A stretch of 64,000 nt of DNA from a bacterium (GTDB lineage: Bacteria > Cyanobacteriota > Sericytochromatia > S15B-MN24 > VGJW01): positions 1 to 64,000 of the forward strand of contig JAJXWQ010000008.1 in the NCBI GenBank assembly GCA_021781555.1. The letters are read 5' to 3'. The stretch's first letter is position 1, and the number at the start of each line of letters is the position of its first letter. Positions 19,769 to 28,816 of the stretch are shown piece by piece. The position numbers and the translations under genes were made by a program. The notes beneath the pieces are model-generated. The model searched no databases. It worked only from the letters and a program-made list of their open reading frames with translations, and was not told the origin of the DNA.

Positions 19769-20671
19769 ATGCGCTCGCCTTGCAAGGGAAGCTGTTTGGC
19801 CCGGTTCGGCCTGCCGGGGCTGGCCGTCGTGACCGCCGTCTGGAGCCAGCCCGCGCTGAGCGCCCCGACCTTCTCGGCGGCCCGCGCCTGGCAGGATCTC
19901 CTGGCGCAGTGCGCCCTGGGACCCCGCGAGCCCGGAACCGGTGGGCACACGGCCGGCCGCCGTTTCCTCACCAGAGCGCTCGAGCAGATCACCCCGCGGG
20001 TGAGTTCGCAGAGATTCGTCGGCTCCCTGGACGGGAGGCCCGTGTCATTGACGAACCTCATCGCCGACGTCGGTCCGCCCGGACCCCACCCGGCGGTTCT
20101 CTGCGCGCACTGGGATACCCGGCCCTGGGCCGATCAGGATCCCGATCCCGCAAAGCGCGCGGTGCCCATCCTCGGAGCGGATGATGGGGCGTCGGGGGTC
20201 GCAGTCGCCCTCGAGGTCGCGCGGGTGGTGCGGCCCCGGATCCCGGTGCGGATCGTCCTGTTCGACGGGGAGGATCTGGGCCACGACCTGAACGGGTTCT
20301 TCCAGGGTTCGCGCTACTACGCCGCCCACCTGGGCCCCGATCGCCCCCGCTGGGCGATCCTCCTCGACATGGTGGGCCAGCGGAACCTTGTCATCCACCG
20401 CGAGCAGCTCTCCGAGCAGTCGGCCCCCACCCTGCTGGCCGGCATCTTCGCCCTGGCCCGGCAGCTGCAGAGCCCCGTTTTCGTCGACCAGCCCAGCCAG
20501 ACCATCTACGACGACCACTATCCCCTGATCCAGGCGGGGATTCCCGCGATCGACCTCATCGATTTCGATTACCCGGCCTGGCATACGACCTTCGATACAC
20601 CGGCTCAGTGCAGCGCGGCCTCGCTGGGCGAGGTCGGCCGGGTGGTCGCGGATTACCTCGATCGGGTCTGA
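19769..20671 (+). CDS. M28-family peptidase, glutaminyl-peptide cyclotransferase-like, exported
   Basis: Signal peptide; AVLCAHWDTRPWADQDPDPAKRAVPILGADDGASGVAVALEVARV; LFDGEDLG; IDLIDFDYPAWHTTFDT. ATG 19769, in frame with ORF 18764..20671. Confidence 0.88.
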   Translation: MRSPCKGSCLARFGLPGLAVVTAVWSQPALSAPTFSAARAWQDLLAQCALGPREPGTGGHTAGRRFLTRALEQITPRVSSQRFVGSLDGRPVSLTNLIADVGPPGPHPAVLCAHWDTRPWADQDPDPAKRAVPILGADDGASGVAVALEVARVVRPRIPVRIVLFDGEDLGHDLNGFFQGSRYYAAHLGPDRPRWAILLDMVGQRNLVIHREQLSEQSAPTLLAGIFALARQLQSPVFVDQPSQTIYDDHYPLIQAGIPAIDLIDFDYPAWHTTFDTPAQCSAASLGEVGRVVADYLDRV

Positions 20672-20856
20672 AGCCAGGGCCGGTCGGTCGGTCGGCGGAG
20701 CGGGCTCGACAGATCGCTGGAGCCGGGTTCGAGAAGCGCTCGAGAAGGCGGCGATCGGGGTATAGGTCATCCATTGGGGACCGCGGCCTCGATCTGCCAG
20801 CGTGCAACATTTCGGGAGTCGACATCGTCCGGTCGGATCAGGGAGGACAAGTTGCC

Positions 20857-22146
20857 ATGCGTGATGCCAGGTCCTGGATCATTCCCGTAACTGCGCTTTC
20901 GCTCTGCGCATGCAGCCAGTCGCAGGTTCCCACCGCCTCGACCGGATCGGGGACACAGACCTCGACCAGCTCGGGGAGCAACCAGGCCAGCGTCGGCTCC
21001 TTCAACCCGGCCACCCTCGATTCCGCCTTCCAGCCGGCGCTCGTGGGCAGCGTGCAGAGTGCGGTCAACGCCCTCAAGAGTTCCAACTCGACCTCCAACT
21101 TCACGATGCCCATCGGCAACAACTTCACGATGCCGATCGGCAACAACTTCACCATGCCGATCGGCAACAACTTCACGATGCCGATCGGCAACAACCTGGC
21201 CAATGCCAGTGCCTATCAGGTGGCGAGCCTCGTGCTCGGATCCCAGCTGCCTTTTGGCTTCATCCCGCTTCCCAAGGGGACGACGGTCGCGACGACCAGC
21301 GCCGTTGCCGCGACCCTTACGGGTACGGGCATCAGCGGAACGCTGTCCATGTCGCCCTGGACCGATCCCAGCAACTCCTCGGATCCGGGTTATGACGAGG
21401 ACCTCCACTACAGCTCCCTCGCGGTGCCGCTCGGCGCGACCACTGCCACGCTCTCGGGTGACTACTGGCTCAAGGAGAGCGCCACGGCATTCACCCTGGA
21501 TCCGAGCGTCGATCTCGGCGGCGCAGAGGTCCTGGGCGTCAATTACGTCCCCGCCAGCCCCACCGGGTCGCCTCTCGCCGCCACCCTCGCCACCCGCGAG
21601 CACGGTGCGACGCTCACCGCCGGCAACGGCGGCACCGTCAACTTCACGATCTCCGAGTCCGGCTTCAAGGTCTTCCAGATCCCGTTCCTCGGCTCCTCGG
21701 CGCCGGCCGTGCAGGTTCCCAGCCAGGCCACCATCGACGGCAGTCTGGATGCCGGCAACGGCCCGGGCCTCACCTTCGCCCTCGGCGCCTCGGCCAGTGT
21801 TCCGAACCTTGCCTTCTACATCGACGGCACGCTGACGCCGAACGGGGTAACGACTCCGATCCAGGAGCACTACACGATGGATCTCAAGGCCGCGACCAGC
21901 CAGCTCGTGTACGAGCAGCCGGCGGGCAGCCAGGCCTACGGCTGGCGGATGACGCTCAACTACAACTACATGGTTGCCTTGAGCGGCGCCGGCGATCCGG
22001 TCACGGGGGATCTGTGGCTGATTGATTCGAACGGCGACGACGTGTCGGGCGGCAAGCTCGCGGACATCGTCGGCGACGCGAGCGGCAACCCGGTCCTGAA
22101 GTACGAGGACGGCACCAGCTCGACCTGGCAAATGCCGACCAACTGA
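20857..22146 (+). CDS. lipoprotein of unknown function with four FTMPIGNN repeats
   Basis: MRDARSWIIPVTALSLCACSQ lipobox; in frame with ORF 20608..22146. Confidence 0.75.
   Translation: MRDARSWIIPVTALSLCACSQSQVPTASTGSGTQTSTSSGSNQASVGSFNPATLDSAFQPALVGSVQSAVNALKSSNSTSNFTMPIGNNFTMPIGNNFTMPIGNNFTMPIGNNLANASAYQVASLVLGSQLPFGFIPLPKGTTVATTSAVAATLTGTGISGTLSMSPWTDPSNSSDPGYDEDLHYSSLAVPLGATTATLSGDYWLKESATAFTLDPSVDLGGAEVLGVNYVPASPTGSPLAATLATREHGATLTAGNGGTVNFTISESGFKVFQIPFLGSSAPAVQVPSQATIDGSLDAGNGPGLTFALGASASVPNLAFYIDGTLTPNGVTTPIQEHYTMDLKAATSQLVYEQPAGSQAYGWRMTLNYNYMVALSGAGDPVTGDLWLIDSNGDDVSGGKLADIVGDASGNPVLKYEDGTSSTWQMPTN
21100..21195 (+). repeat. 24-bp tandem repeat x4 (coding, FTMPIGNN)
   Basis: ttcacgatgccSatcggcaacaac repeated four times with only single-base variants. 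Confidence 0.95.
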
Positions 22147-22224
22147 TCGGTCCGGATCCCGTCGGCTCGAGCCCGGAGCGGTTTGGCCGGCAGGGATCCC
22201 GGCGCAGCCGCTTCCGGCGGAGCG

Positions 22225-23043
22225 CTACAGGTTATCGCTTTCGTCGAGCAGGGGCTTGGCCGCCGGTTCCTGCGCGCCGGGGCGCACCCGCGCCTGGGCC
22301 AGCTGGACGATGGCCTCGCGCACCGTCTCGACGATGTGCGGGATCCTGGCGCGACGCTCGGCCACCGGGAGATCGGCCAGCTCGAGGAAGTAGATGGGCG
22401 CTCCGATGGCGATGCGCGCACGCCGCAGGATGGGGGCGGTGATCTGGCCATCCGGGCTGGTGGGGATGTGCGGATCCACGAGCTTGAGCAGGGCCGCGGG
22501 AAACTGGAGGACCGTCAGCTCCTCCTCGCCCGTGATCGCCACCGGAAGGATCGGGAGTTCCGGCATTTCCAGGCCCGCGATGAGCCGGGCGAAGGTCGAG
22601 TGGAACGGGCCGATCGTCCCCGGGGGGCTGCCATTGAGGAAGTTGTCCATGCCCTCGGGAAACACGCCCACGAGGCGCCCGTTCCTGAGCAGGCGGCGGG
22701 CCTTGCGAATGAGCTCCTGGCTCTTGCCCTTCTTCTCCAGCGGAAGCACGATGTTGCCCGTCGAGCTGACGAGCTCTCGGGTCAGGGGCAGTTGCCCCAT
22801 GAAGGCAGCGACGACGAAGTGGATCCGGCGTGGCACGACGGCCCCGAGAAGGAACGGGTCGGTGGTCGTGCGATGGTTCGCGACCAGCAGAGCCGGCCCC
22901 TGGACGGGGATGTTCTCGAGACCAGCGACCTGGATGCCCCCCAGGGCGTTGCTGATGGGATCCTTGAGTAGGGTCCGGAGCGTCTGGTACCAGAGGTCCT
23001 GGCCGAAATCGGCCATGCTCTCGCGCAGCGTGTCGGCAGCCAT
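22225..23043 (-). CDS. 1-acyl-sn-glycerol-3-phosphate acyltransferase family (PlsC-like)
   Basis: LLVANHRTTTDPFLLG (HX4D-like), VGVFPEGMDNFLNG, PILPVAITG. Confidence 0.85.
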   Translation of the reverse strand: MAADTLRESMADFGQDLWYQTLRTLLKDPISNALGGIQVAGLENIPVQGPALLVANHRTTTDPFLLGAVVPRRIHFVVAAFMGQLPLTRELVSSTGNIVLPLEKKGKSQELIRKARRLLRNGRLVGVFPEGMDNFLNGSPPGTIGPFHSTFARLIAGLEMPELPILPVAITGEEELTVLQFPAALLKLVDPHIPTSPDGQITAPILRRARIAIGAPIYFLELADLPVAERRARIPHIVETVREAIVQLAQARVRPGAQEPAAKPLLDESDNL

Positions 23044-23097
23044 CGTGAGCTTTCTTCTTGAGCGCGAAGCGCATCGCGCTGACCTTCTGAGGGGAAC

Positions 23098-23904
23098 TCA
23101 GGGTATCAGCTTTTGCACCGCAGGAGGGAGCTTGGGCAGGTAGGCCAGCGTGGCCTGGCCCTGGACGTGCAGATCGCCGTTCATGATGTCGAGTTCGTCC
23201 ACGTGCATGCGGACACCCTGGACCAGCGTGGCCAGATCGAAGACCGGAAGGTGGATGTGCCCCAGCAGCTGGCCGGTTCGCAGGCGATGGCCCAGGATCT
23301 CGACCGCGGGGGCGGCGATGGTGACGTGCTCCGCGTCGAGGAGCACCAGCTTGGCCGAGGCCGCAAATGGCAGTACCAGGCCGATCTCTGGCACGAGCAC
23401 GAGGCCCGAGAGCTGTACCGTGCCGGCGTCGGTCAAGGTGACCTTGCGGGGCTCGAGATCGATGTGAGGCTGGGCCCCGAAGCCCGGCATGAAGTTGCCC
23501 GGGATCGGGATGTTGCGCAGCCGGTCGCGGATCTCAGGGAGGCCAAGGAGCCTGGTCAGACCGGCATCCGAAAGATCCACCGAGCCCGAGGCGTCCAGGG
23601 GCGCCGTGAGTTCGAGCTGCTTGTGGAAGAGCAGGGCGAGGGTGTCGTAGCTGACCTTGCCCGTCACCAGGGCAAGGTGGTTGAACGGAACGCCACCGAT
23701 GACGCCGTTGGTGATGTCGACTCCGACCTTGTCGACCTTGCCACCCAGCGCCCGGATGGGAGGATCGGCCTGGATCTCGACCTTGACCTTGCCGTGCGGA
23801 GCCAGCCGGGCCAGCCGATCGGCCAGCACGTGCTGGGCGACCTGCGGGGTCGCAGCCAGCAGGCTGTAAAAGAGCGTGAAGACAAGCAGGACGAGTGCCG
23901 GCAT
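23098..23904 (-). CDS. DUF2993 (LmeA-like) lipid-binding family protein
   Basis: 268 aa; exported N-terminus then HVLADRLARLAPHGKVKVEIQADPPIRALGGKVDKVGVDITNGVIGGVPFNHLALVTGKVSYD. Confidence 0.7.
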   Translation of the reverse strand: MPALVLLVFTLFYSLLAATPQVAQHVLADRLARLAPHGKVKVEIQADPPIRALGGKVDKVGVDITNGVIGGVPFNHLALVTGKVSYDTLALLFHKQLELTAPLDASGSVDLSDAGLTRLLGLPEIRDRLRNIPIPGNFMPGFGAQPHIDLEPRKVTLTDAGTVQLSGLVLVPEIGLVLPFAASAKLVLLDAEHVTIAAPAVEILGHRLRTGQLLGHIHLPVFDLATLVQGVRMHVDELDIMNGDLHVQGQATLAYLPKLPPAVQKLIP

Positions 23905-23934
23905 GAAGGCCCCCTGTCGAGACCGGGATCCAGA

Positions 23935-25512
23935 TCAGAAGTTTCCGCCGAGTCCGGCCACTAAGCCACTGACGAAATCGTAGGCCCCGCTGCTCGGATC
24001 CACCAGCTGCCCCCGAAGGCCGACCGAGAGATCCAACGAACCGAGCCCGATGGGGCCGTACGCTTGCACCTGATAGCCCATTCCAAAGCCAGCTCCTCCC
24101 GTGGCGCCGGAGACCCCGCCGATCTGCATCTGAAGCGCGAGGTCCACGATGGCGAAACCAAGATCGTACCGCAACAGACCGGCGGGCCCGATTCCGAAGA
24201 AGGTGCGATCCGCCGCCGGGGCCGTCACGGGAGCGGGGCTGGCGTTGACGAACTGGCTGTTGAGGACGATCCCCCCGCCGACCCCGGCGGCGGTACCGGG
24301 CGCCAGGTTCATCATCCACAGCCCCTGGCCGCCGCCGAAGACCTGGTACAGGCCGGCGCCGCTCCCCGGCAGCATATGCGTGCCGACCTGCACCGTGCCG
24401 AGGATCGCTCCGCTCAGGCCCGACAGGTCGAGATCTGCCCCTCCCGGCGCGAAGTAGGCCGGATTGCTCTGCAGGATCGAGGAGTCGGCAAAGCCGAACG
24501 ACGCGAGGACCGGTGCCGCCTGCCAGTGCCAGGCGATCGGGGGTAGCGTCCACTGGGGCTCGGGGCTCGCCGCGGTCGCAGCCGTGGCCGTGGCTGGCCC
24601 GGTGCCGCTCACCGGCGCCGGAGTGACCGTATCCGAGGGCTGGGCGGACGGCGGCAGGACGATGGGGGAGAGGCCCGGGAGGGTGATGGTGGGTGGCGAG
24701 GGAGCGCTGACCGGAGTCGGGGCAGCTGGCGAGGGGGTGTTGCTCGGGGGCGGTGTAGTCCGCGCCGGGATGCTGACCGGGGTCGGTGTGGCCGGTGGAG
24801 CGTTCGGCTGGGTCGGGGGAAAGAAGAACCTGGATCCCGGAGTGGGAGTGGGGATGGGCGTCGGCGTGGGCGGCAACACCAGCAGCTGCGCGAAGCTGGG
24901 GTCGATCAGCGGGGCGGCCTTGGCCAGCATGGCGATCGCCTCGCCGCGGGTCAAAATGGCGTCGGGCCGGAACCGATCGCTGCGCGAAAGAAACTGCCAG
25001 CGATTGGCCGCACGGTACACCGCCCCGGCCAGGGGGCCGTGTACGTCGGAGAACCTGATCTCGCCGTGGCGAGGGGGCGGCGGCGGGATGGCACGGTAGG
25101 TCAGGACCTGATCGAGGGCCTGGACGAATTCGCCGCGCCGCACCTCGCGATCGCCGTTGAACCGCCCGGCTTCGTCGTGCAGGATCCCGATGCCGACCAC
25201 CTGGTTGACGGCCTGCAACGCCCAGTACCCTGGCGGTACATCCGGCCAGGCGATCACGATGAAGGGGTGATCCCTCGGGTCGAGGAGAGCCGCCAGCATC
25301 CAGGCTTCCTCGTACCGGTAGATCGGGGCATAAGGGGCCAGCTGGCTCCCCCAGACCGGCGGCAGGATGTTGCGCTGCGCCAGTGCGCTGGCCTCGATCG
25401 CCAGCGGGCCGCTCACGTCCTGGAAGGGATTGGCCGCAGCTGGAATGCCCGCCAGGGGGATCGATACCGCGGCGAGGATCCAGGCGGCCCGGTTGGAAAT
25501 GCGGGATTTCAT
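23935..25512 (-). CDS. S-layer-homology (SLH) domain protein with Pro/Thr linker and C-terminal barrel-like region
   Basis: 525 aa; SLH-like NPFQDVSGPLAIEASALAQRNILPP, WPDVPPGYWALQAVNQVVGIGIL, FSDVHGPLAGAVYRAANRWQFL; long PTPTP linker; C-terminus ends ...VAGLGGNF. Confidence 0.75.
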   Translation of the reverse strand: MKSRISNRAAWILAAVSIPLAGIPAAANPFQDVSGPLAIEASALAQRNILPPVWGSQLAPYAPIYRYEEAWMLAALLDPRDHPFIVIAWPDVPPGYWALQAVNQVVGIGILHDEAGRFNGDREVRRGEFVQALDQVLTYRAIPPPPPRHGEIRFSDVHGPLAGAVYRAANRWQFLSRSDRFRPDAILTRGEAIAMLAKAAPLIDPSFAQLLVLPPTPTPIPTPTPGSRFFFPPTQPNAPPATPTPVSIPARTTPPPSNTPSPAAPTPVSAPSPPTITLPGLSPIVLPPSAQPSDTVTPAPVSGTGPATATAATAASPEPQWTLPPIAWHWQAAPVLASFGFADSSILQSNPAYFAPGGADLDLSGLSGAILGTVQVGTHMLPGSGAGLYQVFGGGQGLWMMNLAPGTAAGVGGGIVLNSQFVNASPAPVTAPAADRTFFGIGPAGLLRYDLGFAIVDLALQMQIGGVSGATGGAGFGMGYQVQAYGPIGLGSLDLSVGLRGQLVDPSSGAYDFVSGLVAGLGGNF

Positions 25513-25850
25513 TCCGATAGGGTGAGGGACTGGCCGGGTTCGAGCACGAAGCTTTCGGCCGTGCCGGCCGGGAGCTCGAGAACCTGGTGCGCTTGCCAGA
25601 CGATCGGAGAGAGGCGCTTGTGGGCCAGTCGGGCGCAGATCCGCACGATGCGGAAGTCTGCGGTCAAGAATACCACGTCGATGGCAAAGCGCGGCCAGAA
25701 GGTGTGGACGCTGTTGCAGGGCGTGATCAGCAGGCCCCTGCCGGGAGGGAAGTCCCGGCGGAAGCCCAGTCCGACCATGCGGGTCAAAGGGGTGCGAGCG
25801 ATCTCCAGGTCGCTCGCCACGACGTCGCTACCGCGGAGCATCTTCGGCAT
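25509..25850 (-). CDS. DUF192 family protein
   Basis: 113 aa; VASDLEIARTPLTRMVGLGFRRDFPPGRGLLITPCNSVHTFWPRFAIDVVFLTADFRIV. Confidence 0.85.
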   Translation of the reverse strand: MPKMLRGSDVVASDLEIARTPLTRMVGLGFRRDFPPGRGLLITPCNSVHTFWPRFAIDVVFLTADFRIVRICARLAHKRLSPIVWQAHQVLELPAGTAESFVLEPGQSLTLSE

Positions 25851-25923
25851 GCCAGAGCAATGCCCGCATCCGTCGAGCGTCTAACGTGAACGGACGAATC
25901 TTCCGACCGGCGGGGCCAACCCT

Positions 25924-27276
25924 TCAAACCAAAGAGCGTTCCAGGGCCAGCGGATCCAGTCCGGCAGCCAGGGCCAGCACCAGACCCGCGGCCTCGGCAT
26001 AGGACCGCGCCGGCGTCGCCGCCAGCTCGAGGTCCGTGGAGTCGACCGAGAGCACGCTCGGATTGTCTACCGCGATGAGCGGCAGTCCCCTGGCACCGGA
26101 CACCAGCGTTCCGCTACCCCCGACCGCGCCCTGCGGCACGATGACGACATCCGGGCAGAGGACGTCGCCCGCCCTGGCCGCGCCGAGCGCCACCGGGCGG
26201 GGGGCGGTCTGCAGGCCGCGCAAGACACAGGCGATGAAGGTCCCGCCCAGCTCCTCGGCCGCGACCCGCGGATCGCAGGCCTCGGCGCTGGGCCAGAGGA
26301 ACGGGGCGTGAGCGCACGGGACGCCGACGGCGTGCCAGACGATGTGGGACAAGATCGCCTCCAGGCCGCCGATCGGGTCGACGCCCCGCCCGGCCAGATA
26401 CGGATCGCCCGGATCGCTGGCCGGGTCCGTCAGGTGGGTGAACTCGGTGACAAGGGCGATGGCGTCGGCTCCCCGGGCGACCAGCTGTCGCGCTCCGTGC
26501 ACCAGGACATCCGGATTGCGCATTGCACCCAGCGAAGTCCCTCCCGGGGCCAGCTCGAGCGCCAGCTCCAGGGGCGCGTCGGTGAGGGTGCAAAGCGCAG
26601 CACCCCCGCCCACCGCGCCGAAGGCGCCGATGGCATTTTGCACCAGCGGCATTCCGCCGATCGTCGCGATCGCCCGGTCGACCAGGACCCCGACGCGGTT
26701 GGCGCGCACCGGCCGCAGGGCGATCGCGCCGGCAAGCCAGGTATCGAGCATCGCGCCTTCGACATAGAGTACGTTGGACCGGGCCCAGTTGAGCCCTGCC
26801 GCGTTGACGGCGTTGGGATGGGTGACGACGACATCGGCCGCCTGGGCCAGGAGATTCGTGGCAACGGTACCGTCTCCGGCGAAGCCACCGGTTTGCAGGC
26901 CGATTCCGGTCGGCAGGATCAAGGTGGCGACGAAGGGATCGCGACTCGACGCCAGCGGCCGGTCCCGGGGCCGTTCGAGGGACCAGGCGGATTCGGGCCC
27001 GTCCCGCCACACCGTCGCCGCCACCTCGAGCCACCCTTGCTCGATCCCGAGGACCGCCCAGCGCAGGAGCTGCCAGGGCTCCTGCCGGCCCGAGGACGCC
27101 GCAACCCGCGCCACCTCGGCCCGGACCGCGGCGGGAACCTGGCCTGGATCGGCAGGCCTGGCTACGCGCAGGTGAATGGATCCCACGGGCATGCCGGCGA
27201 CCCCGCCGCCCCCGGGCGAGGCCGACCGGGCGGAACCAGGGCGCGTCAAGGGTGTCGGTGGCTCGGATTCGAACAT
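25924..27276 (-). CDS. DUF3326 family protein
   Basis: 450 aa; ILPTGIGLQTGGFAGDGTVATNLLAQAADVVVTHPNAVNAAG...SNVLYVEGAMLDTWLAG. Confidence 0.7.
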   Translation of the reverse strand: MFESEPPTPLTRPGSARSASPGGGGVAGMPVGSIHLRVARPADPGQVPAAVRAEVARVAASSGRQEPWQLLRWAVLGIEQGWLEVAATVWRDGPESAWSLERPRDRPLASSRDPFVATLILPTGIGLQTGGFAGDGTVATNLLAQAADVVVTHPNAVNAAGLNWARSNVLYVEGAMLDTWLAGAIALRPVRANRVGVLVDRAIATIGGMPLVQNAIGAFGAVGGGAALCTLTDAPLELALELAPGGTSLGAMRNPDVLVHGARQLVARGADAIALVTEFTHLTDPASDPGDPYLAGRGVDPIGGLEAILSHIVWHAVGVPCAHAPFLWPSAEACDPRVAAEELGGTFIACVLRGLQTAPRPVALGAARAGDVLCPDVVIVPQGAVGGSGTLVSGARGLPLIAVDNPSVLSVDSTDLELAATPARSYAEAAGLVLALAAGLDPLALERSLV

Positions 27277-27384
27277 GGGAGCAGTCTAACGTACGATCAC
27301 TTCCGAGCGCCCGCTGGCGCACGACAAGGGGTCGTCGTTCGCCCCGGGCGCATACTTCCGGCGTGGTCAGGTACACTATCCCTT

Positions 27385-28773
27385 GTGACCGCCGAGCTGC
27401 AGCAGGCTCTCGAGCTCGATCGCCTGGGCCGGGACGACGAGGCCCTGCACCTTTACATTGCCCACCTCGGACGCCATCCGGAAGACGTCGATGCCCTGGT
27501 CAACCTCGGCACCCTGACCTCGAGAAGCGGCTACTTTCGCGCTGCCCTCACGATCTACATCCAGGCCGCGCAGTTGCGTCCCGATGACCCGAACATCCAC
27601 ACCAAGCTGGGCGCCCTGCTGCTGTCCGCCGGGGAGGTGAACGCGGCGCAGGGTCAGTTCGAGGCGGCCCTGGCGACCGATCCCGAGTTCGGGCCCGCGC
27701 ACCTCGGCCTCGGCGGCGTGTTCGGGCTGCGCGGAGATCCGCTGCGAGCGCGCCACCACCTCGACCTCGGCTTCAAGGACGGCGCGTTGACGCCCGTGCC
27801 CTATCGCGGCACGGGCGCGCCGCCGCGGGTCCTGGTGCTCGAATCGGCCGCCAGCGGCAACTTCAATCCCCGATGGTTCCTCGATTCGCGCCGCTTCGAC
27901 GTGGTCCGTCTCGCGGTCGAGTACGCGGATGTGGACGCGCCTCTGCCCCCCCACGACGTCATCGTCAACATCATCGCCGATGCCGACCTCTGCCAGGAGT
28001 CGCTGGCGATCGCAGAGCGCCTCATCTTGCACTCGGACGCCCCCGTGGTGAACGCTCCGGCCACGGTGGCCCGGACCGGCCGAATGGCCGTCGCCCGGCT
28101 ACTGGCAGATTGTGGCGGTGCCAGGATCCCGCGGATCGCCGCGATCGGACGCGAGGAACTCCTGCGTGCGGGTCCGCAAGCGCTCTGCGAGCGTGGGTTC
28201 GATTTTCCCCTGCTGCTGCGCAGCCCGGGATACAACACGGGCCTGCACTTCGCCAAGGTCGATCGCGCAGGCGACCTGCCGGAGGTACTGGCCAGCTTGC
28301 CCGGTGAGCAGGTGCTGGCGATCGAGTACGTCGATCGGAGCGGCCCGGACGGCCTGGCCCGCAAGTACCGCATGGTGGCGGTCGACCAGCGGCTGTTTGC
28401 GGTGCACGCGGCGGTCTCCTTGGACTGGAAGGTCCACCTCTTCGGCGCGAGCGACGACCCGGCGCACCGCGAAGAAGACAGGCAGTTCCTCTCGGATCCC
28501 GCCAGTGTCCTGTCGGCCGGCAACCTCGAGACCCTCGGCGCGATCGTGGCCACGCTGGGGCTCGACTACGCGGGGGTCGACTTCGGCATCGACGCGAACG
28601 ATCGGATCGTCGTTTTCGAGGCCAATGCCACCATGTCGCTCAAGCTCAGCGACCCTGGCAAGCCCGATGACTACCGGTCCCCCGCGCTGATGTCCATCTT
28701 CGACGCCTTCGGGCGGATGGTCGAAGCGCGTGCAGGGCGCTCGGTGCAGATCCCGAAGGAGGCCCGTGCGTGA
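27385..28773 (+). CDS. TPR-domain / ATP-grasp-like fusion protein
   Basis: In frame with ORF 26308..28773; GTG 27385. N-terminal TPRs (LQQALELDRLGRDDEALHLYIAHLGRHPEDVDALVNLGTL...), C-terminal ATP-grasp-like FDFPLLLRSPGYNTGLHFAKVD...LDYAGVDFGIDANDRIVVFEANATMSL. Confidence 0.75.
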   Translation: MTAELQQALELDRLGRDDEALHLYIAHLGRHPEDVDALVNLGTLTSRSGYFRAALTIYIQAAQLRPDDPNIHTKLGALLLSAGEVNAAQGQFEAALATDPEFGPAHLGLGGVFGLRGDPLRARHHLDLGFKDGALTPVPYRGTGAPPRVLVLESAASGNFNPRWFLDSRRFDVVRLAVEYADVDAPLPPHDVIVNIIADADLCQESLAIAERLILHSDAPVVNAPATVARTGRMAVARLLADCGGARIPRIAAIGREELLRAGPQALCERGFDFPLLLRSPGYNTGLHFAKVDRAGDLPEVLASLPGEQVLAIEYVDRSGPDGLARKYRMVAVDQRLFAVHAAVSLDWKVHLFGASDDPAHREEDRQFLSDPASVLSAGNLETLGAIVATLGLDYAGVDFGIDANDRIVVFEANATMSLKLSDPGKPDDYRSPALMSIFDAFGRMVEARAGRSVQIPKEARA

Positions 28774-28816
28774 AACCACCCGCCCCCGCCCTGGACGCCA
28801 GCAGGAAAGGAACCCG

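Noticed and set aside
27240-27290. tRNA T-arm-like string (ggctcggattcgaacatgggagc)
   Set aside because: No cloverleaf partner arms; it lies at the start of the DUF3326 coding sequence.
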